Source: Moraxella sp. VT-16-12
GTDB lineage: Bacteria; Pseudomonadota; Gammaproteobacteria; Pseudomonadales; Moraxellaceae
NCBI RefSeq assembly: GCF_002224245.2
Contig: NZ_NKHK02000001.1
Span: 62,001 to 126,000, forward strand
Length of the DNA: 64,000 nt
Direction of reading: 5' to 3'
Under the pieces are notes generated by a model. The model did not search any database. It was not told the DNA's origin and saw nothing but the letters and a program-made list of their open reading frames with translations. The position numbers were made by a program, and so were the translations under genes. Below, piece after piece: positions 18,601 to 27,205 of the stretch; position 1 is the first letter of the stretch; each line of letters opens with the position of its first letter.

Positions 18601-19400
18601 TGATTAAAAAATTAAATTATTTGGTATTAAAAAACGCTGATAATCACCAGCTAGGTTCTGTGCGTAAGGCTTTGCAATTAACCAATAATTTTACCGACAT
18701 AAAAAGTATTGGCAAACAAACAGGGTTTATTTTTTATGTGCCAGCATGGAATACCAGTAAAATAGACCCAACCACAGGTTTTGTGGATTTGTTAAAACCC
18801 CGTTATGAAAATATGGCACAGGCTCAAAGTTTTATCAGCAGGTTTAAAAAGATTGCTTATAATCATCAGCTTGATTATTTTGAATTTGAGTTTGATTATG
18901 CCGATTTTTATCAAAAAACGATAGATAAAAAACGTATTTGGACTTTATGCACTTATGGTGATGTGCGTTATTATTATGACCATAAAACTAAAGAAACAAA
19001 GACCGTTAATATTACCAAAGAGTTAAAATCATTGTTGGATAAGCATGATTTAAGTTATCAAAATGGTCATAATTTGGTAGATGAGCTGGCAAATTCTCAC
19101 GACAAGTCATTATTAAGTGGCGTGATGTATTTATTAAAAGTTTTGTTGGCATTAAGATATAGTCATGCTCAAAAAAATGAAGATTTTATTTTATCCCCTG
19201 TGATGAATAAAGATGGTGTGTTTTTTGACAGTAGATTTGCTGATGATGTGTTGCCAAATAATGCTGATGCAAATGGTGCTTATCATATTGCTTTAAAGGG
19301 ATTATGGGTGCTCAATCAAATCCAATCTGCCGATAATATGGATAAGATTGATTTGAGCATCTCTAATGAGCAGTGGCTACACTTTACACAAAGCCGCTAA
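15615..19400 (+). CDS. cas12a: Cas12a (Cpf1), type V-A CRISPR effector nuclease
   Basis: A 1261-residue single-protein effector that processes its own crRNA and cuts DNA next to a T-rich PAM. The RuvC residues are D877 (IIGIDRGERHLLY), E971 (IVLEDLNFGFKHGRF) and D1218 (NADANGAYHIALKG). The Nuc-domain arginine is R1181 (LLALRYSHA). The crRNA-processing region keeps H801 (TTIHQAGE) and the following Lys/Asn patch. The PAM-recognition segment LLNGWDVNKEKDNFGVIL is present. Length and sequence resemble Moraxella bovoculi Cas12a, with a visibly divergent N-terminal REC region (MNTSLFSSFTRQYPVTKTLRFELKP). AGGAAA lies before the ATG. First gene of cas12a-cas4-cas1-cas2, but a terminator follows it. 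Confidence 0.98.
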   Translation: MNTSLFSSFTRQYPVTKTLRFELKPMGATLGHIQQKGFLHKDEELAKIYKKIKELLDEYHRAFIADTLGDAQLVGLDDFYADYQALKQDSKNSHLKDKLTKTQDNLRKQITKNFEKTPQLKERYKRLFTKELFKAGKDKGDLEKWLINHDSEPNKAEKISWIHQFENFTTYFQGFYENRKNMYSDEVKHTAIAYRLIHENLPRFVDNIQVLSKIKSDYPDLYHELNHLDSRTIDFADFKFDDMLQMDFYHHLLIQSGITAYNTLLGGKVLEGGKKLQGINELINLYGQKHKIKIAKLKPLHKQILSDGQSVSFLPKKFDNDYELCQTVNHFYREYVAIFDELVVLFQKFYDYDKDNIYINHQQLNQLSHELFADFRLLSRALDFYYCQIIDGDFNNKINNAKSQNAKEKLLKEKERYTKSNHSINELQKAINHYASHHEDTEVKVISDYFSATNIRNMIDGIHHHFSTIKGFLEKDNNQGESYLPKQKNSNDVKNLKLFLDGVLRLIHFIKPLALKSDDTLEKEEHFYGEFMPLYDKLVMFTLLYNKVRDYISQKPYNDEKIKLNFGNSTLLNGWDVNKEKDNFGVILCKEGLYYLAILDKSHKKVFDNAPKATSSHTYQKMVYKLLPGPNKMLPKVFFAKSNIGYYQPSAQLLENYEKGTHKKGSNFSLTDCHHLIDFFKSSIAKHPEWKEFGFRFSDTHTYQDLSDFYKEIEPQSYKVKFIDIDADYIDDLVEKGQLYLFQLYNKDFSKQSYGKPNLHTLYFKSLFSDDNLKNPIYKLNGEAEIFYRRASLSVSDTTIHQAGEILTPKNPNNTHNRTLSYDVIKNKRYTTDKFFLHIPITMNFGIENTGFKAFNHQVNTTLKNADKKDVHIIGIDRGERHLLYVSVIDGDGRIVEQRTLNDIVSISNNGMSMSTPYHQILDNREKERLAARTDWGDIKNIKELKAGYLSHVVHEVVQMMLKYNAMIVLEDLNFGFKHGRFKVEKQVYQNFENALIKKLNYLVLKNADNHQLGSVRKALQLTNNFTDIKSIGKQTGFIFYVPAWNTSKIDPTTGFVDLLKPRYENMAQAQSFISRFKKIAYNHQLDYFEFEFDYADFYQKTIDKKRIWTLCTYGDVRYYYDHKTKETKTVNITKELKSLLDKHDLSYQNGHNLVDELANSHDKSLLSGVMYLLKVLLALRYSHAQKNEDFILSPVMNKDGVFFDSRFADDVLPNNADANGAYHIALKGLWVLNQIQSADNMDKIDLSISNEQWLHFTQSR

Positions 19401-19410
19401 TCTTTTTTTG

Positions 19411-19443
19411 ACCACCAATCCATTAGTGGGTTGGTGGTTTTTA
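19411..19443 (+). terminator. Terminator between cas12a and cas4
   Basis: Inverted repeat ACCACCAATCC/GGGTTGGTGGT (11 bp, one G-U pair) with a 6-base loop ATTAGT, followed by TTTTTATT. It lies 10 bp after the cas12a stop and 14 bp before cas4. It should uncouple effector transcription from the adaptation genes. Confidence 0.8.
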
Positions 19444-19456
19444 TTGGGTAAAATAT

Positions 19457-20020
19457 ATGGAATACCATACTTTAAATATCAGTCAATTAAATGATTTTGT
19501 CTTTTGTCCTTATTCTATTTATCTGCATACGGTATATCAAACCCTTGATGATGACAATTATTATGATTTACCACAAATTAAAGGTAAATATGCTCACCAA
19601 ACAGTCGATGATGGCACATACAGTACCAAAAAATCTGTGATAACAGGTATGATGGTGTATTCAGAGTATTATGGTTTGGTTGGGCGGATTGACCAATATT
19701 TTTTTGATGATAAAAAGTTGGTGGAGAGAAAACGTAGCATTAAAACAATCTATGATGGTTATAAATTACAACTTTATGCACAGTATTTTTGCATGATAGA
19801 AATGGGATTTGTGATAGATAAACTTGGGTTTTATTCTATGGTGGATAATAAAAGCTATCCATTAGCGATACCTGATGATAAAACAATCCATTGGTTTGAA
19901 ACACATCTTAATCACATTCGTCAGTATCAGCCATTAGATACCCATGTTCATATCAATGAGAATAAATGCCAGCATTGTATTTATTGTCCATTATGCGATA
20001 AAACAACTTTGTTAATTTAA
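19457..20020 (+). CDS. cas4: Cas4 nuclease (spacer acquisition)
   Basis: A 187-residue Cas4 of the RecB-nuclease superfamily, which trims prespacers and helps select PAM-flanked DNA. It has the iron-sulfur cysteines: C17 near the N-terminus (FVFCPYSIYLH) and the C-terminal cluster C171, C174, C177, C180 (KCQHCIYCPLCDK). The nuclease motifs are H47 (GKYAHQ), D79 (GLVGRIDQ), E90-x-K92 (LVERKRS) and QLYAQY. The ATG at 19457 follows a weak ribosome site. It sits between cas12a and cas1 in standard V-A order, 14 bp before the cas1 start. Confidence 0.95.
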   Translation: MEYHTLNISQLNDFVFCPYSIYLHTVYQTLDDDNYYDLPQIKGKYAHQTVDDGTYSTKKSVITGMMVYSEYYGLVGRIDQYFFDDKKLVERKRSIKTIYDGYKLQLYAQYFCMIEMGFVIDKLGFYSMVDNKSYPLAIPDDKTIHWFETHLNHIRQYQPLDTHVHINENKCQHCIYCPLCDKTTLLI

Positions 20021-20034
20021 TAAAAGGAGTGATT

Positions 20035-21039
20035 ATGCTAACAACAGCAGATATATATCATCGTCAAGTGGTGTTATTAAACACATTGGAAAATAAATAT
20101 CACTTGTGTATCATACAAGGCAATTTGGTGATTAAAAATAATGATGAGATATTAACCCGCATTTCTAAACAACAAGCCTTTGCAGTGATGGTGATTGGTA
20201 ATTGCAGTATTACTAGTGTGATGATTGATTATTGTCAAAAGTATGGTATTGCCTTAGTGTTGCTTAATAGCAGATTAAGACCAATATTATTTGCCAGTCT
20301 AAGTGGTGAAGCAAATTTTTTATTGCGTCAAAAGCAATATCTATCAACAAAAATCATTCACCAAAAGATTGCCAATCATCTGGTTTATAATAAAATATAT
20401 AATCACATACAACTTATTAAGAACATTCGTCAAAAAGATGATATTATCAAAAAATCCATCATTGATTTGAGTGATTATCAAGATAAATGTTATGGTATGG
20501 AGCAATTAGATGGTTTGATGGGTATTGAAGGAAATGCTGCTAGAATGTATTTTAAATGCTATTTTGGTCAATTAAAACACCATACATGGCAAAGTAGAAA
20601 ACCAAGACTGAAAATAGACCCCATCAATGTAGTTTTGGATATGGGTTATACGTTACTGTTTAATTATATGGAAGCAAATTTGCGATTGTTTGGCTTTGAT
20701 GTGTATAAAGGAATGTTGCACCAATTGTGGTTTAAGCGTAAATCTTTGGTTTGTGATTTTGTAGAGCCATTTCGCTGTATTATTGACAGACAAGTGCTTA
20801 TTGCTTTTAATCTTGGTCAGTTTAGGTCGGAGCATTTTAGTCAAGTCAAAATGCAATATCAGCTAAAAAACAAACACAGCAAAGAGTATCATGCGATTTT
20901 GATGAAATCAATTATTGAATATAAAATGGAGATATTTATTTATGTTCGTGATTTTTATCGAGCCATTATGAAAATGTCAGAAAATAATATTGATGTGCCA
21001 TTACCTTTGTTTGATATCAATATAAAACATCAGGAGTGA
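20035..21039 (+). CDS. cas1: Cas1 integrase
   Basis: A 334-residue Cas1, the integrase that inserts new spacers at the leader end. The metal-binding triad is visible: E165 (GLMGIEGNAAR), H229 (GMLHQLWFKRKSLV) and D241 (CDFVEPFR). I start at the ATG at 20035 because AAAAGGAG ends five bases before it; a GTG two codons earlier overlaps that site. The stop is followed after 3 bp by cas2, with the cas2 ribosome site (AGGAGTG) overlapping the cas1 stop, so the two are translationally coupled. Confidence 0.97.
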   Translation: MLTTADIYHRQVVLLNTLENKYHLCIIQGNLVIKNNDEILTRISKQQAFAVMVIGNCSITSVMIDYCQKYGIALVLLNSRLRPILFASLSGEANFLLRQKQYLSTKIIHQKIANHLVYNKIYNHIQLIKNIRQKDDIIKKSIIDLSDYQDKCYGMEQLDGLMGIEGNAARMYFKCYFGQLKHHTWQSRKPRLKIDPINVVLDMGYTLLFNYMEANLRLFGFDVYKGMLHQLWFKRKSLVCDFVEPFRCIIDRQVLIAFNLGQFRSEHFSQVKMQYQLKNKHSKEYHAILMKSIIEYKMEIFIYVRDFYRAIMKMSENNIDVPLPLFDINIKHQE

Positions 21040-21042
21040 TTT

Positions 21043-21312
21043 ATGATTATTGTAAGTTATGATATTAGTAATGATAAAGTACGAAGTAAATTTTCTAAAT
21101 TTTTATTAGAATATGGCGACCGATTGCAATATTCGGTTTATGAGATTCAAAATAGCGATAGAGTGCTAAATATGATTACTGAAAAAATAAAAGTGGAGTT
21201 TGAGCCGCTTTTTACCAATGCAGATAGTGTGATGGTCTTTCGTTTTAATCAAAGAGAAGTGTTAAGATTTGGCAATGCTTTGCATAAAAAAGAGAGCTTG
21301 TTGGTGTTATAA
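21043..21312 (+). CDS. cas2: Cas2, adaptation complex subunit
   Basis: An 89-residue Cas2 with the ferredoxin-like start MIIVSYDISNDKVRSKFSKFLLEYGDRLQYSVYEI, matching the family's Y-D-I-x-x-x-k-R and G-x-x-x-Q-x-S-V-f-E signatures. It forms the Cas1-Cas2 integration complex. Three bases separate it from cas1. The leader and array begin 167 bp after its stop. Confidence 0.96.
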   Translation: MIIVSYDISNDKVRSKFSKFLLEYGDRLQYSVYEIQNSDRVLNMITEKIKVEFEPLFTNADSVMVFRFNQREVLRFGNALHKKESLLVL

Positions 21313-21326
21313 ATATGTGTTATAAT
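21298..21326 (+). promoter_or_regulatory. Likely CRISPR array promoter
   Basis: A perfect -10 TATAAT (21321-21326) lies 17 bp after TTGTTG (21298-21303), inside the end of cas2. Transcription would start near 21333 and read about 147 bases of leader into the array, producing pre-crRNA on the plus strand, the orientation required by the repeat hairpin. Confidence 0.65.
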
Positions 21327-21479
21327 AAACAAGTTTTCATAATAAAAATGGACTAAGGATAAAATTGCAAACCTAAGTCTTCCTATGAAAATTTGATTGT
21401 TTTGGGAGTGAATATGACAAATTTTGTTTGCTATATAGACAAAAAATGTTTAAAAAGTAATAATTTTTGCCCAAAACGG
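21313..21479 (+). promoter_or_regulatory. CRISPR leader
   Basis: 167 bp, AT-rich, between cas2 and the first repeat. An inverted repeat TTTTCATA/TATGAAAA (21334-21341, 21384-21391), with a weaker inner pairing of GGACTAAGG against CCTAAGTCTTCC, can form a long hairpin in the transcript just after the predicted start. A small ORF with a good ribosome site follows. The leader position on the cas2 side fits integration of new spacers at the first repeat. Confidence 0.75.
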
Positions 21480-21485
21480 GTCTAA
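21414..21485 (+). CDS. Possible 23-residue leader peptide ORF
   Basis: ATG with TTTGGGAGTGA just upstream. It encodes MTNFVCYIDKKCLKSNNFCP followed by KRV and then TAA. The stop codon is inside the first CRISPR repeat (GTCTAA). Three cysteines and many lysines; no family recognised. It could be translated from the array transcript or be chance; the well-placed ribosome site is the only support. Confidence 0.3.
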   Translation: MTNFVCYIDKKCLKSNNFCPKRV

Positions 21486-24400
21486 CGACCTTTAAAATTT
21501 CTACTATTTGTAGATTCACACCGCACCGACATTTATGAGACATGTCTAACGACCTTTAAAATTTCTACTATTTGTAGATGCATTACCGATGAGACCATGC
21601 CATTTTTAGTCTAACGACCTTTAAAATTTCTACTATTTGTAGATCCAAATTTGGCGATTTGGTCGGATAATGTGGTCTAACGACCTTTAAAATTTCTACT
21701 ATTTGTAGATCGCCAAGTGGGGGTCATCCATGATATTTGTCTAACGACCTTTAAAATTTCTACTATTTGTAGATGATTATTGACGTGGGCAATGAGTGGT
21801 TTGTCTAACGACCTTTAAAATTTCTACTATTTGTAGATTTTTTGGAAAAAATTGGCTGATTTTTGTCTAACGACCTTTAAAATTTCTACTATTTGTAGAT
21901 TGTGGCAGCGGCGATTGAATCCATCGTGTCTAACGACCTTTAAAATTTCTACTATTTGTAGATCTTGCCATCTGTGGCAATGGGGACATGGGTCTAACGA
22001 CCTTTAAAATTTCTACTATTTGTAGATAGAGCTGGGTTTTTCGCCAACTTGATAAGTCTAACGACCTTTAAAATTTCTACTATTTGTAGATCAGGTTTTT
22101 TATTGCAAAAACTAATCGTCTAACGACCTTTAAAATTTCTACTATTTGTAGATTTCTAACAGTTCAAAATTTGACATATAGTCTAACGACCTTTAAAATT
22201 TCTACTATTTGTAGATGAACCATGACTTTCGAGTACTGGGATAAGTCTAACGACCTTTAAAATTTCTACTATTTGTAGATAACTCGTTGGGTATCGCCAT
22301 GCTGTCAGCGTCTAACGACCTTTAAAATTTCTACTATTTGTAGATCCCATTCTTTGCGGTGATGGTCTTGAGTCTAACGACCTTTAAAATTTCTACTATT
22401 TGTAGATCCATTCTAACTGTTGGCGGTGGCGTACGTCTAACGACCTTTAAAATTTCTACTATTTGTAGATTTAATGTCGGTAGAGATGGAAACTATTCGT
22501 CTAACGACCTTTAAAATTTCTACTATTTGTAGATATCCGTACACTTGTTCAGGCTATGGTAAGTCTAACGACCTTTAAAATTTCTACTATTTGTAGATTA
22601 AAAAAATATAAAAAACTATTGACGCAGTCTAACGACCTTTAAAATTTCTACTATTTGTAGATAGTCTGATGGCGTGCATATCATTCGTGTCTAACGACCT
22701 TTAAAATTTCTACTATTTGTAGATCATGGCAATAAGCTCCAAACTGTTCAAAGTCTAACGACCTTTAAAATTTCTACTATTTGTAGATATTTTTCGCATC
22801 TATCACGCTCGTTTGGTCTAACGACCTTTAAAATTTCTACTATTTGTAGATTATTCACCAGTTTGGACATCGACCAATGTCTAACGACCTTTAAAATTTC
22901 TACTATTTGTAGATATTTTTTCGCTTGCTCTTTGCTTTTCTGCTGTCTAACGACCTTTAAAATTTCTACTATTTGTAGATAAACATTTGTTTTAATAACA
23001 ATGTTTTTGTCTAACGACCTTTAAAATTTCTACTATTTGTAGATCCATTTACCTTGTTTGAATTCGCTGTCCGTCTAACGACCTTTAAAATTTCTACTAT
23101 TTGTAGATTTTGATTTATGTTTGGCTTGGGGGATAGGTCTAACGACCTTTAAAATTTCTACTATTTGTAGATGGATTCCCAAACAGGTTTGTGGTTGGTG
23201 TCTAACGACCTTTAAAATTTCTACTATTTGTAGATACGATGCCCCATAAATAGCATCGGGGCGTCTAACGACCTTTAAAATTTCTACTATTTGTAGATTG
23301 CGATAGTCGGCGGTATGGTCAGTATGTCTAACGACCTTTAAAATTTCTACTATTTGTAGATTACTTATCACAGTCTGGCGTTTCATCATGTCTAACGACC
23401 TTTAAAATTTCTACTATTTGTAGATCTTTGCAGGTATTGTATTTACCCCTATCAAGTCTAACGACCTTTAAAATTTCTACTATTTGTAGATGTCAGCTCG
23501 TCAATGGTAACACCCATGGTCTAACGACCTTTAAAATTTCTACTATTTGTAGATAAAAGGAGCAAAAATAATATAGTTTATTGTCTAACGACCTTTAAAA
23601 TTTCTACTATTTGTAGATGGTTTGCCGTGCAAAAATCGCTGATATGTCTAACGACCTTTAAAATTTCTACTATTTGTAGATGCGACAAGCTTAGGGCGAC
23701 CGTCCTTGTGTCTAACGATCTTTAAAATTTCTACTATTTGTAGATCTCAGCGTTTTTTATTGCTAATAAGATAGTCTAACGACCTTTAAAATTTCTACTA
23801 TTTGTAGATGCTCTTACCCTGACCAGATGGGGCTACGTCTAACGACCTTTAAAATTTCTACTATTTGTAGATGCAAGCAATGCCCTGCTGATGTCTCGGG
23901 TCTAACGACCTTTAAAATTTCTACTATTTGTAGATTATCATGGATAGGTTGTGTGGTGGCTCAGTCTAACGACCTTTAAAATTTCTACTATTTGTAGATC
24001 AGGAAGTCGCTAAACTTGCTGAACTGTCTAACGACCTTTAAAATTTCTACTATTTGTAGATTCCTTGACAATCGGCTCGGAGATTTCGTGTCTAACGACC
24101 TTTAAAATTTCTACTATTTGTAGATCGCAGAACAAGTGGGAAATACATGGGCGTCTAACGACCTTTAAAATTTCTACTATTTGTAGATATGTCAGGGTGG
24201 TCAGCTCGTTGAATTGCGGTCTAACGACCTTTAAAATTTCTACTATTTGTAGATTTTTTTGGTGATGATTATGCAAGAACACGGTCTAACGACCTTTAAA
24301 ATTTCTACTATTTGTAGATCCATCATGGTTCAGCTTTATCATTTTGGTCTAACGACCTTTAAAATTTCTACTATTTGTAGATGTGCTGTGTGATAAGATT

Positions 24401-25539
24401 AAGAGCGGTTGTCTAACGACCTTTAAAATTTCTACTATTTGTAGATATGTTACCTGCTTTGGCAAGGTCTCTGGTCTAACGACCTTTAAAATTTCTACTA
24501 TTTGTAGATGTTTGTATCAAAAACAGCTCATCAGCTAGTCTAACGACCTTTAAAATTTCTACTATTTGTAGATTGTGATTGGCACTTTACTGTCTGCTAA
24601 GGTCTAACGACCTTTAAAATTTCTACTATTTGTAGATCTCCTAAAATCGCAAGACTTCAAGCCATTGTCTAACGACCTTTAAAATTTCTACTATTTGTAG
24701 ATTCATCAATGAACTTCGCTTTTCTGTCAAAGTCTAACGACCTTTAAAATTTCTACTATTTGTAGATCATGGATTATCTCTTTACTGCATGGTTGTCTAA
24801 CGACCTTTAAAATTTCTACTATTTGTAGATTTCATATCCCAGACAAAGTGGGCGAGATGATAAAGTGTCTAACGACCTTTAAAATTTCTACTATTTGTAG
24901 ATTTCATATCCTCGCTCGATGAGTTCCTGAAGTCTAACGACCTTTAAAATTTCTACTATTTGTAGATAGAGCGGATTTTGTCCACTGTATCAGGTCTAAC
25001 GACCTTTAAAATTTCTACTATTTGTAGATGTAGCTTACCGCTCCCAAACAGACGCGTCTAACGACCTTTAAAATTTCTACTATTTGTAGATCCATCTACA
25101 CGCACTTACCATCTACCCAGTCTAACGACCTTTAAAATTTCTACTATTTGTAGATTTAGACGCACACACAAACAAAAAATGCGTCTAACGACCTTTAAAA
25201 TTTCTACTATTTGTAGATTTATCAGGCATCTAGCCACAACCTTAACTGCGTCTAACGACCTTTAAAATTTCTACTATTTGTAGATCAATTAAAGCTAGAC
25301 ATCATCAACAAAGTCTAACGACCTTTAAAATTTCTACTATTTGTAGATGTGCAGAAGCTCAACAACCAAGATGACGTCTAACGACCTTTAAAATTTCTAC
25401 TATTTGTAGATTGCCAAATCATTCAAAGCAGTTATCTTATGTCTAACGACCTTTAAAATTTCTACTATTTGTAGATTTCATGATAACGTCATTGGAGGTG
25501 TGGGTCTAACGACCTTTAAAATTTCCACCACTATAAATT
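21480..25539 (+). CRISPR. Type V-A CRISPR array, 64 repeats, 63 spacers
   Basis: Repeats are 36 bp, beginning GTCTAACGACC and ending in the Cas12a handle hairpin TCTACTATTTGTAGA plus T. Hand counting gives 63 spacers, average about 28 bp (26-31, with one of 36), and the summed length agrees with the span. All repeats look identical except one C-to-T change in the repeat at 23710 (position 23719, outside the handle) and the last repeat. The last repeat (25504-25539) keeps its first 22 bases but loses the hairpin (CCACCACTATAAATTG). This marks the distal end. The leader is on the cas2 side. Open reading frames across the array are artefacts of the repeat. Confidence 0.99.
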
Positions 25540-25551
25540 GATGACTGCAAC

Positions 25552-26292
25552 CTAAGCAAAATATCGCTTTAACCCTATTAATAACAGCTCTTTTTCTGTT
25601 TTTAGCTCTTGATGAAATTGAGCATTAATCATATCCGCTCCGCCCCCAGTCAGTATCAGCTCAAAATCAGGATAATCTGTCATGATTGCACGCACCGCTC
25701 CCACCACACCAAACAGTACGCCATGATTGACCGCATCAAAGGTGGTTTTGCCAAGCTCTATGCTGTCAAACTTGCCTCCTTTAACAGCAATCTGCTGCGT
25801 GCCAGCATACAAAGCATGGCGTTGCATATAGACATTAGGTAGGATATAGCCCCCCAAATGCACGCCTTTGTTAATCAAATCAATGGTCAGTGCCGTACCA
25901 CAGCCCACCACACATTGACGTTTGTGTTTATCCACCGCCCCAAGCATTTGTAGCCATCTGTCCACACCCAGCTCCTTGGGATTGTAGTGGCTTTTTAGCT
26001 TGTCATGATTGGCATTGACTTTGGCAAATTCATAGGGCACACCAAGCGTATCTAGCGTTTGCATGATGGCAGTATTGATTTTGTCGCCAAGCACGCTTGA
26101 AATGCCCACAAACTCTGGACAAAAACTTGCCAACGTACCAAGTAGCCCCAGTAGCAGCTCATTGGGGGCTTTTAAATGCTCACGAGCATCGTGGGCGATG
26201 ATGGTGTCATTTTCTACAATCCAGTATTTTAGGCGAGTATTGCCCAAATCTAGCCACAGTTTTTTGGTAAATTGGTGGGGTAAATCGCTCAT
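25552..26292 (-). CDS. coaX: Type III pantothenate kinase
   Basis: A 246-residue CoaX, an ASKHA-fold kinase for the first step of coenzyme A synthesis. Motifs are WLDLGNTRLKYW (phosphate-binding DxGNTxxK), GVDRWLQMLGA, VVGCGTALTIDLI, GGYILPN and LTGGGADMI. It is the downstream partner of birA: its ATG overlaps the birA stop by 4 bp. It ends 12 bp from the distal end of the CRISPR array, so it was probably the original right neighbour of the insertion site. Confidence 0.93.
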   Translation of the reverse strand: MSDLPHQFTKKLWLDLGNTRLKYWIVENDTIIAHDAREHLKAPNELLLGLLGTLASFCPEFVGISSVLGDKINTAIMQTLDTLGVPYEFAKVNANHDKLKSHYNPKELGVDRWLQMLGAVDKHKRQCVVGCGTALTIDLINKGVHLGGYILPNVYMQRHALYAGTQQIAVKGGKFDSIELGKTTFDAVNHGVLFGVVGAVRAIMTDYPDFELILTGGGADMINAQFHQELKTEKELLLIGLKRYFA

Positions 26293-27140
26293 GGGTTGTC
26301 CTTATAAATCTGTGCCATGCCTGCAAAAATGGGCGTGATGCTGTCATGGTGTTGTAATAATAATTCACCTTGCTGACCAATACCAATACATTTGCCTTGC
26401 GCATAACTATCAGCCACATTATTTTGCATAAAGATTTGAACATATTGGTTTGTTAAAAGATGGCTTTGGTTAAATTGATCCACAAAACTTTGTAAATAAA
26501 TCATCTCTTTACAATCATTGCAAATTTGTACCGCTTGCAGTATGGCATTGGTGATTGGCGTGTATAAATCTTGGGCGGTTAGGTGGATGTCAAACTGCCT
26601 TAAACAAGTGGCTTGATAGAGACCATCTTTGATGATGGGTGCGTGATTGACATTGAGTCCCACACCAACCACCACACCCACCAAGGTGTTTTTGTCATGG
26701 ATTTTTTTAAACACAGGCTCAATCAAAATGCCAGCCAGTTTGTTAAACACGCCCATATTTTCATCATAAAAGCCCACATCATTTGCCCATTTAACGCCGA
26801 TTAAAGGGAGTCTCTCTTTTTGGCGGTGGCTGTTGATAGTTTGGATTGGGGGCAAGTTGGCAAGCTTGTAGCCCACCACAAGCGATATTAAGCCTGACAA
26901 GGCGTGTAGCTGAAAATTATCTGTACCCATTGGCACATATAGGCTTAAAAGTACATTATCCACGCCGCTTACCCAAGTGCGTCCGTGCTGTCCACGTCCT
27001 GCTGTTTGATGGCTTGCGGTATAAAGATGATGGGTGGTGTGGTTGTGTGTGCCACCAGTGATGGCGTGGATAAGCTGGGTGTTGGTGCTATCAGTGGTAT
27101 CAAAATGGCGATGAATGACAGAGATTAACAATTGGCTCAT
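26289..27140 (-). CDS. birA: Biotin-protein ligase BirA
   Basis: About 283 residues. The catalytic domain shows FDTTDSTNTQL, ASHQTAGRGQHGRTWVS (the biotinyl-AMP loop GRGxxGR), VGVKWANDVGF and GVVVGVGLNVNHAP. It attaches biotin to acetyl-CoA carboxylase. No N-terminal helix-turn-helix is present, so it is a ligase only, not a bio-operon repressor. I start at the ATG at 27140; a TTG four codons earlier is possible. Translationally coupled to coaX. Confidence 0.93.
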   Translation of the reverse strand: MSQLLISVIHRHFDTTDSTNTQLIHAITGGTHNHTTHHLYTASHQTAGRGQHGRTWVSGVDNVLLSLYVPMGTDNFQLHALSGLISLVVGYKLANLPPIQTINSHRQKERLPLIGVKWANDVGFYDENMGVFNKLAGILIEPVFKKIHDKNTLVGVVVGVGLNVNHAPIIKDGLYQATCLRQFDIHLTAQDLYTPITNAILQAVQICNDCKEMIYLQSFVDQFNQSHLLTNQYVQIFMQNNVADSYAQGKCIGIGQQGELLLQHHDSITPIFAGMAQIYKDNP

Positions 27141-27205
27141 GGTGTTGGTCAAAGCAAAATTTGGTTATAATAGCATAAATTTTTGTATGGTTTAAGGTTT
27201 TGACA

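Noticed and set aside
23075-24282. Repetitive ORFs with LQIVEILKVVR-like repeats inside the array
   Set aside because: They are translations of the CRISPR repeat in the antisense frame, not genes.
21480-25539. Spacers targeting sequences within this window (self-targeting)
   Set aside because: Reading by eye I found no clear match of any spacer to the flanking genes; a full search would be needed to exclude it.
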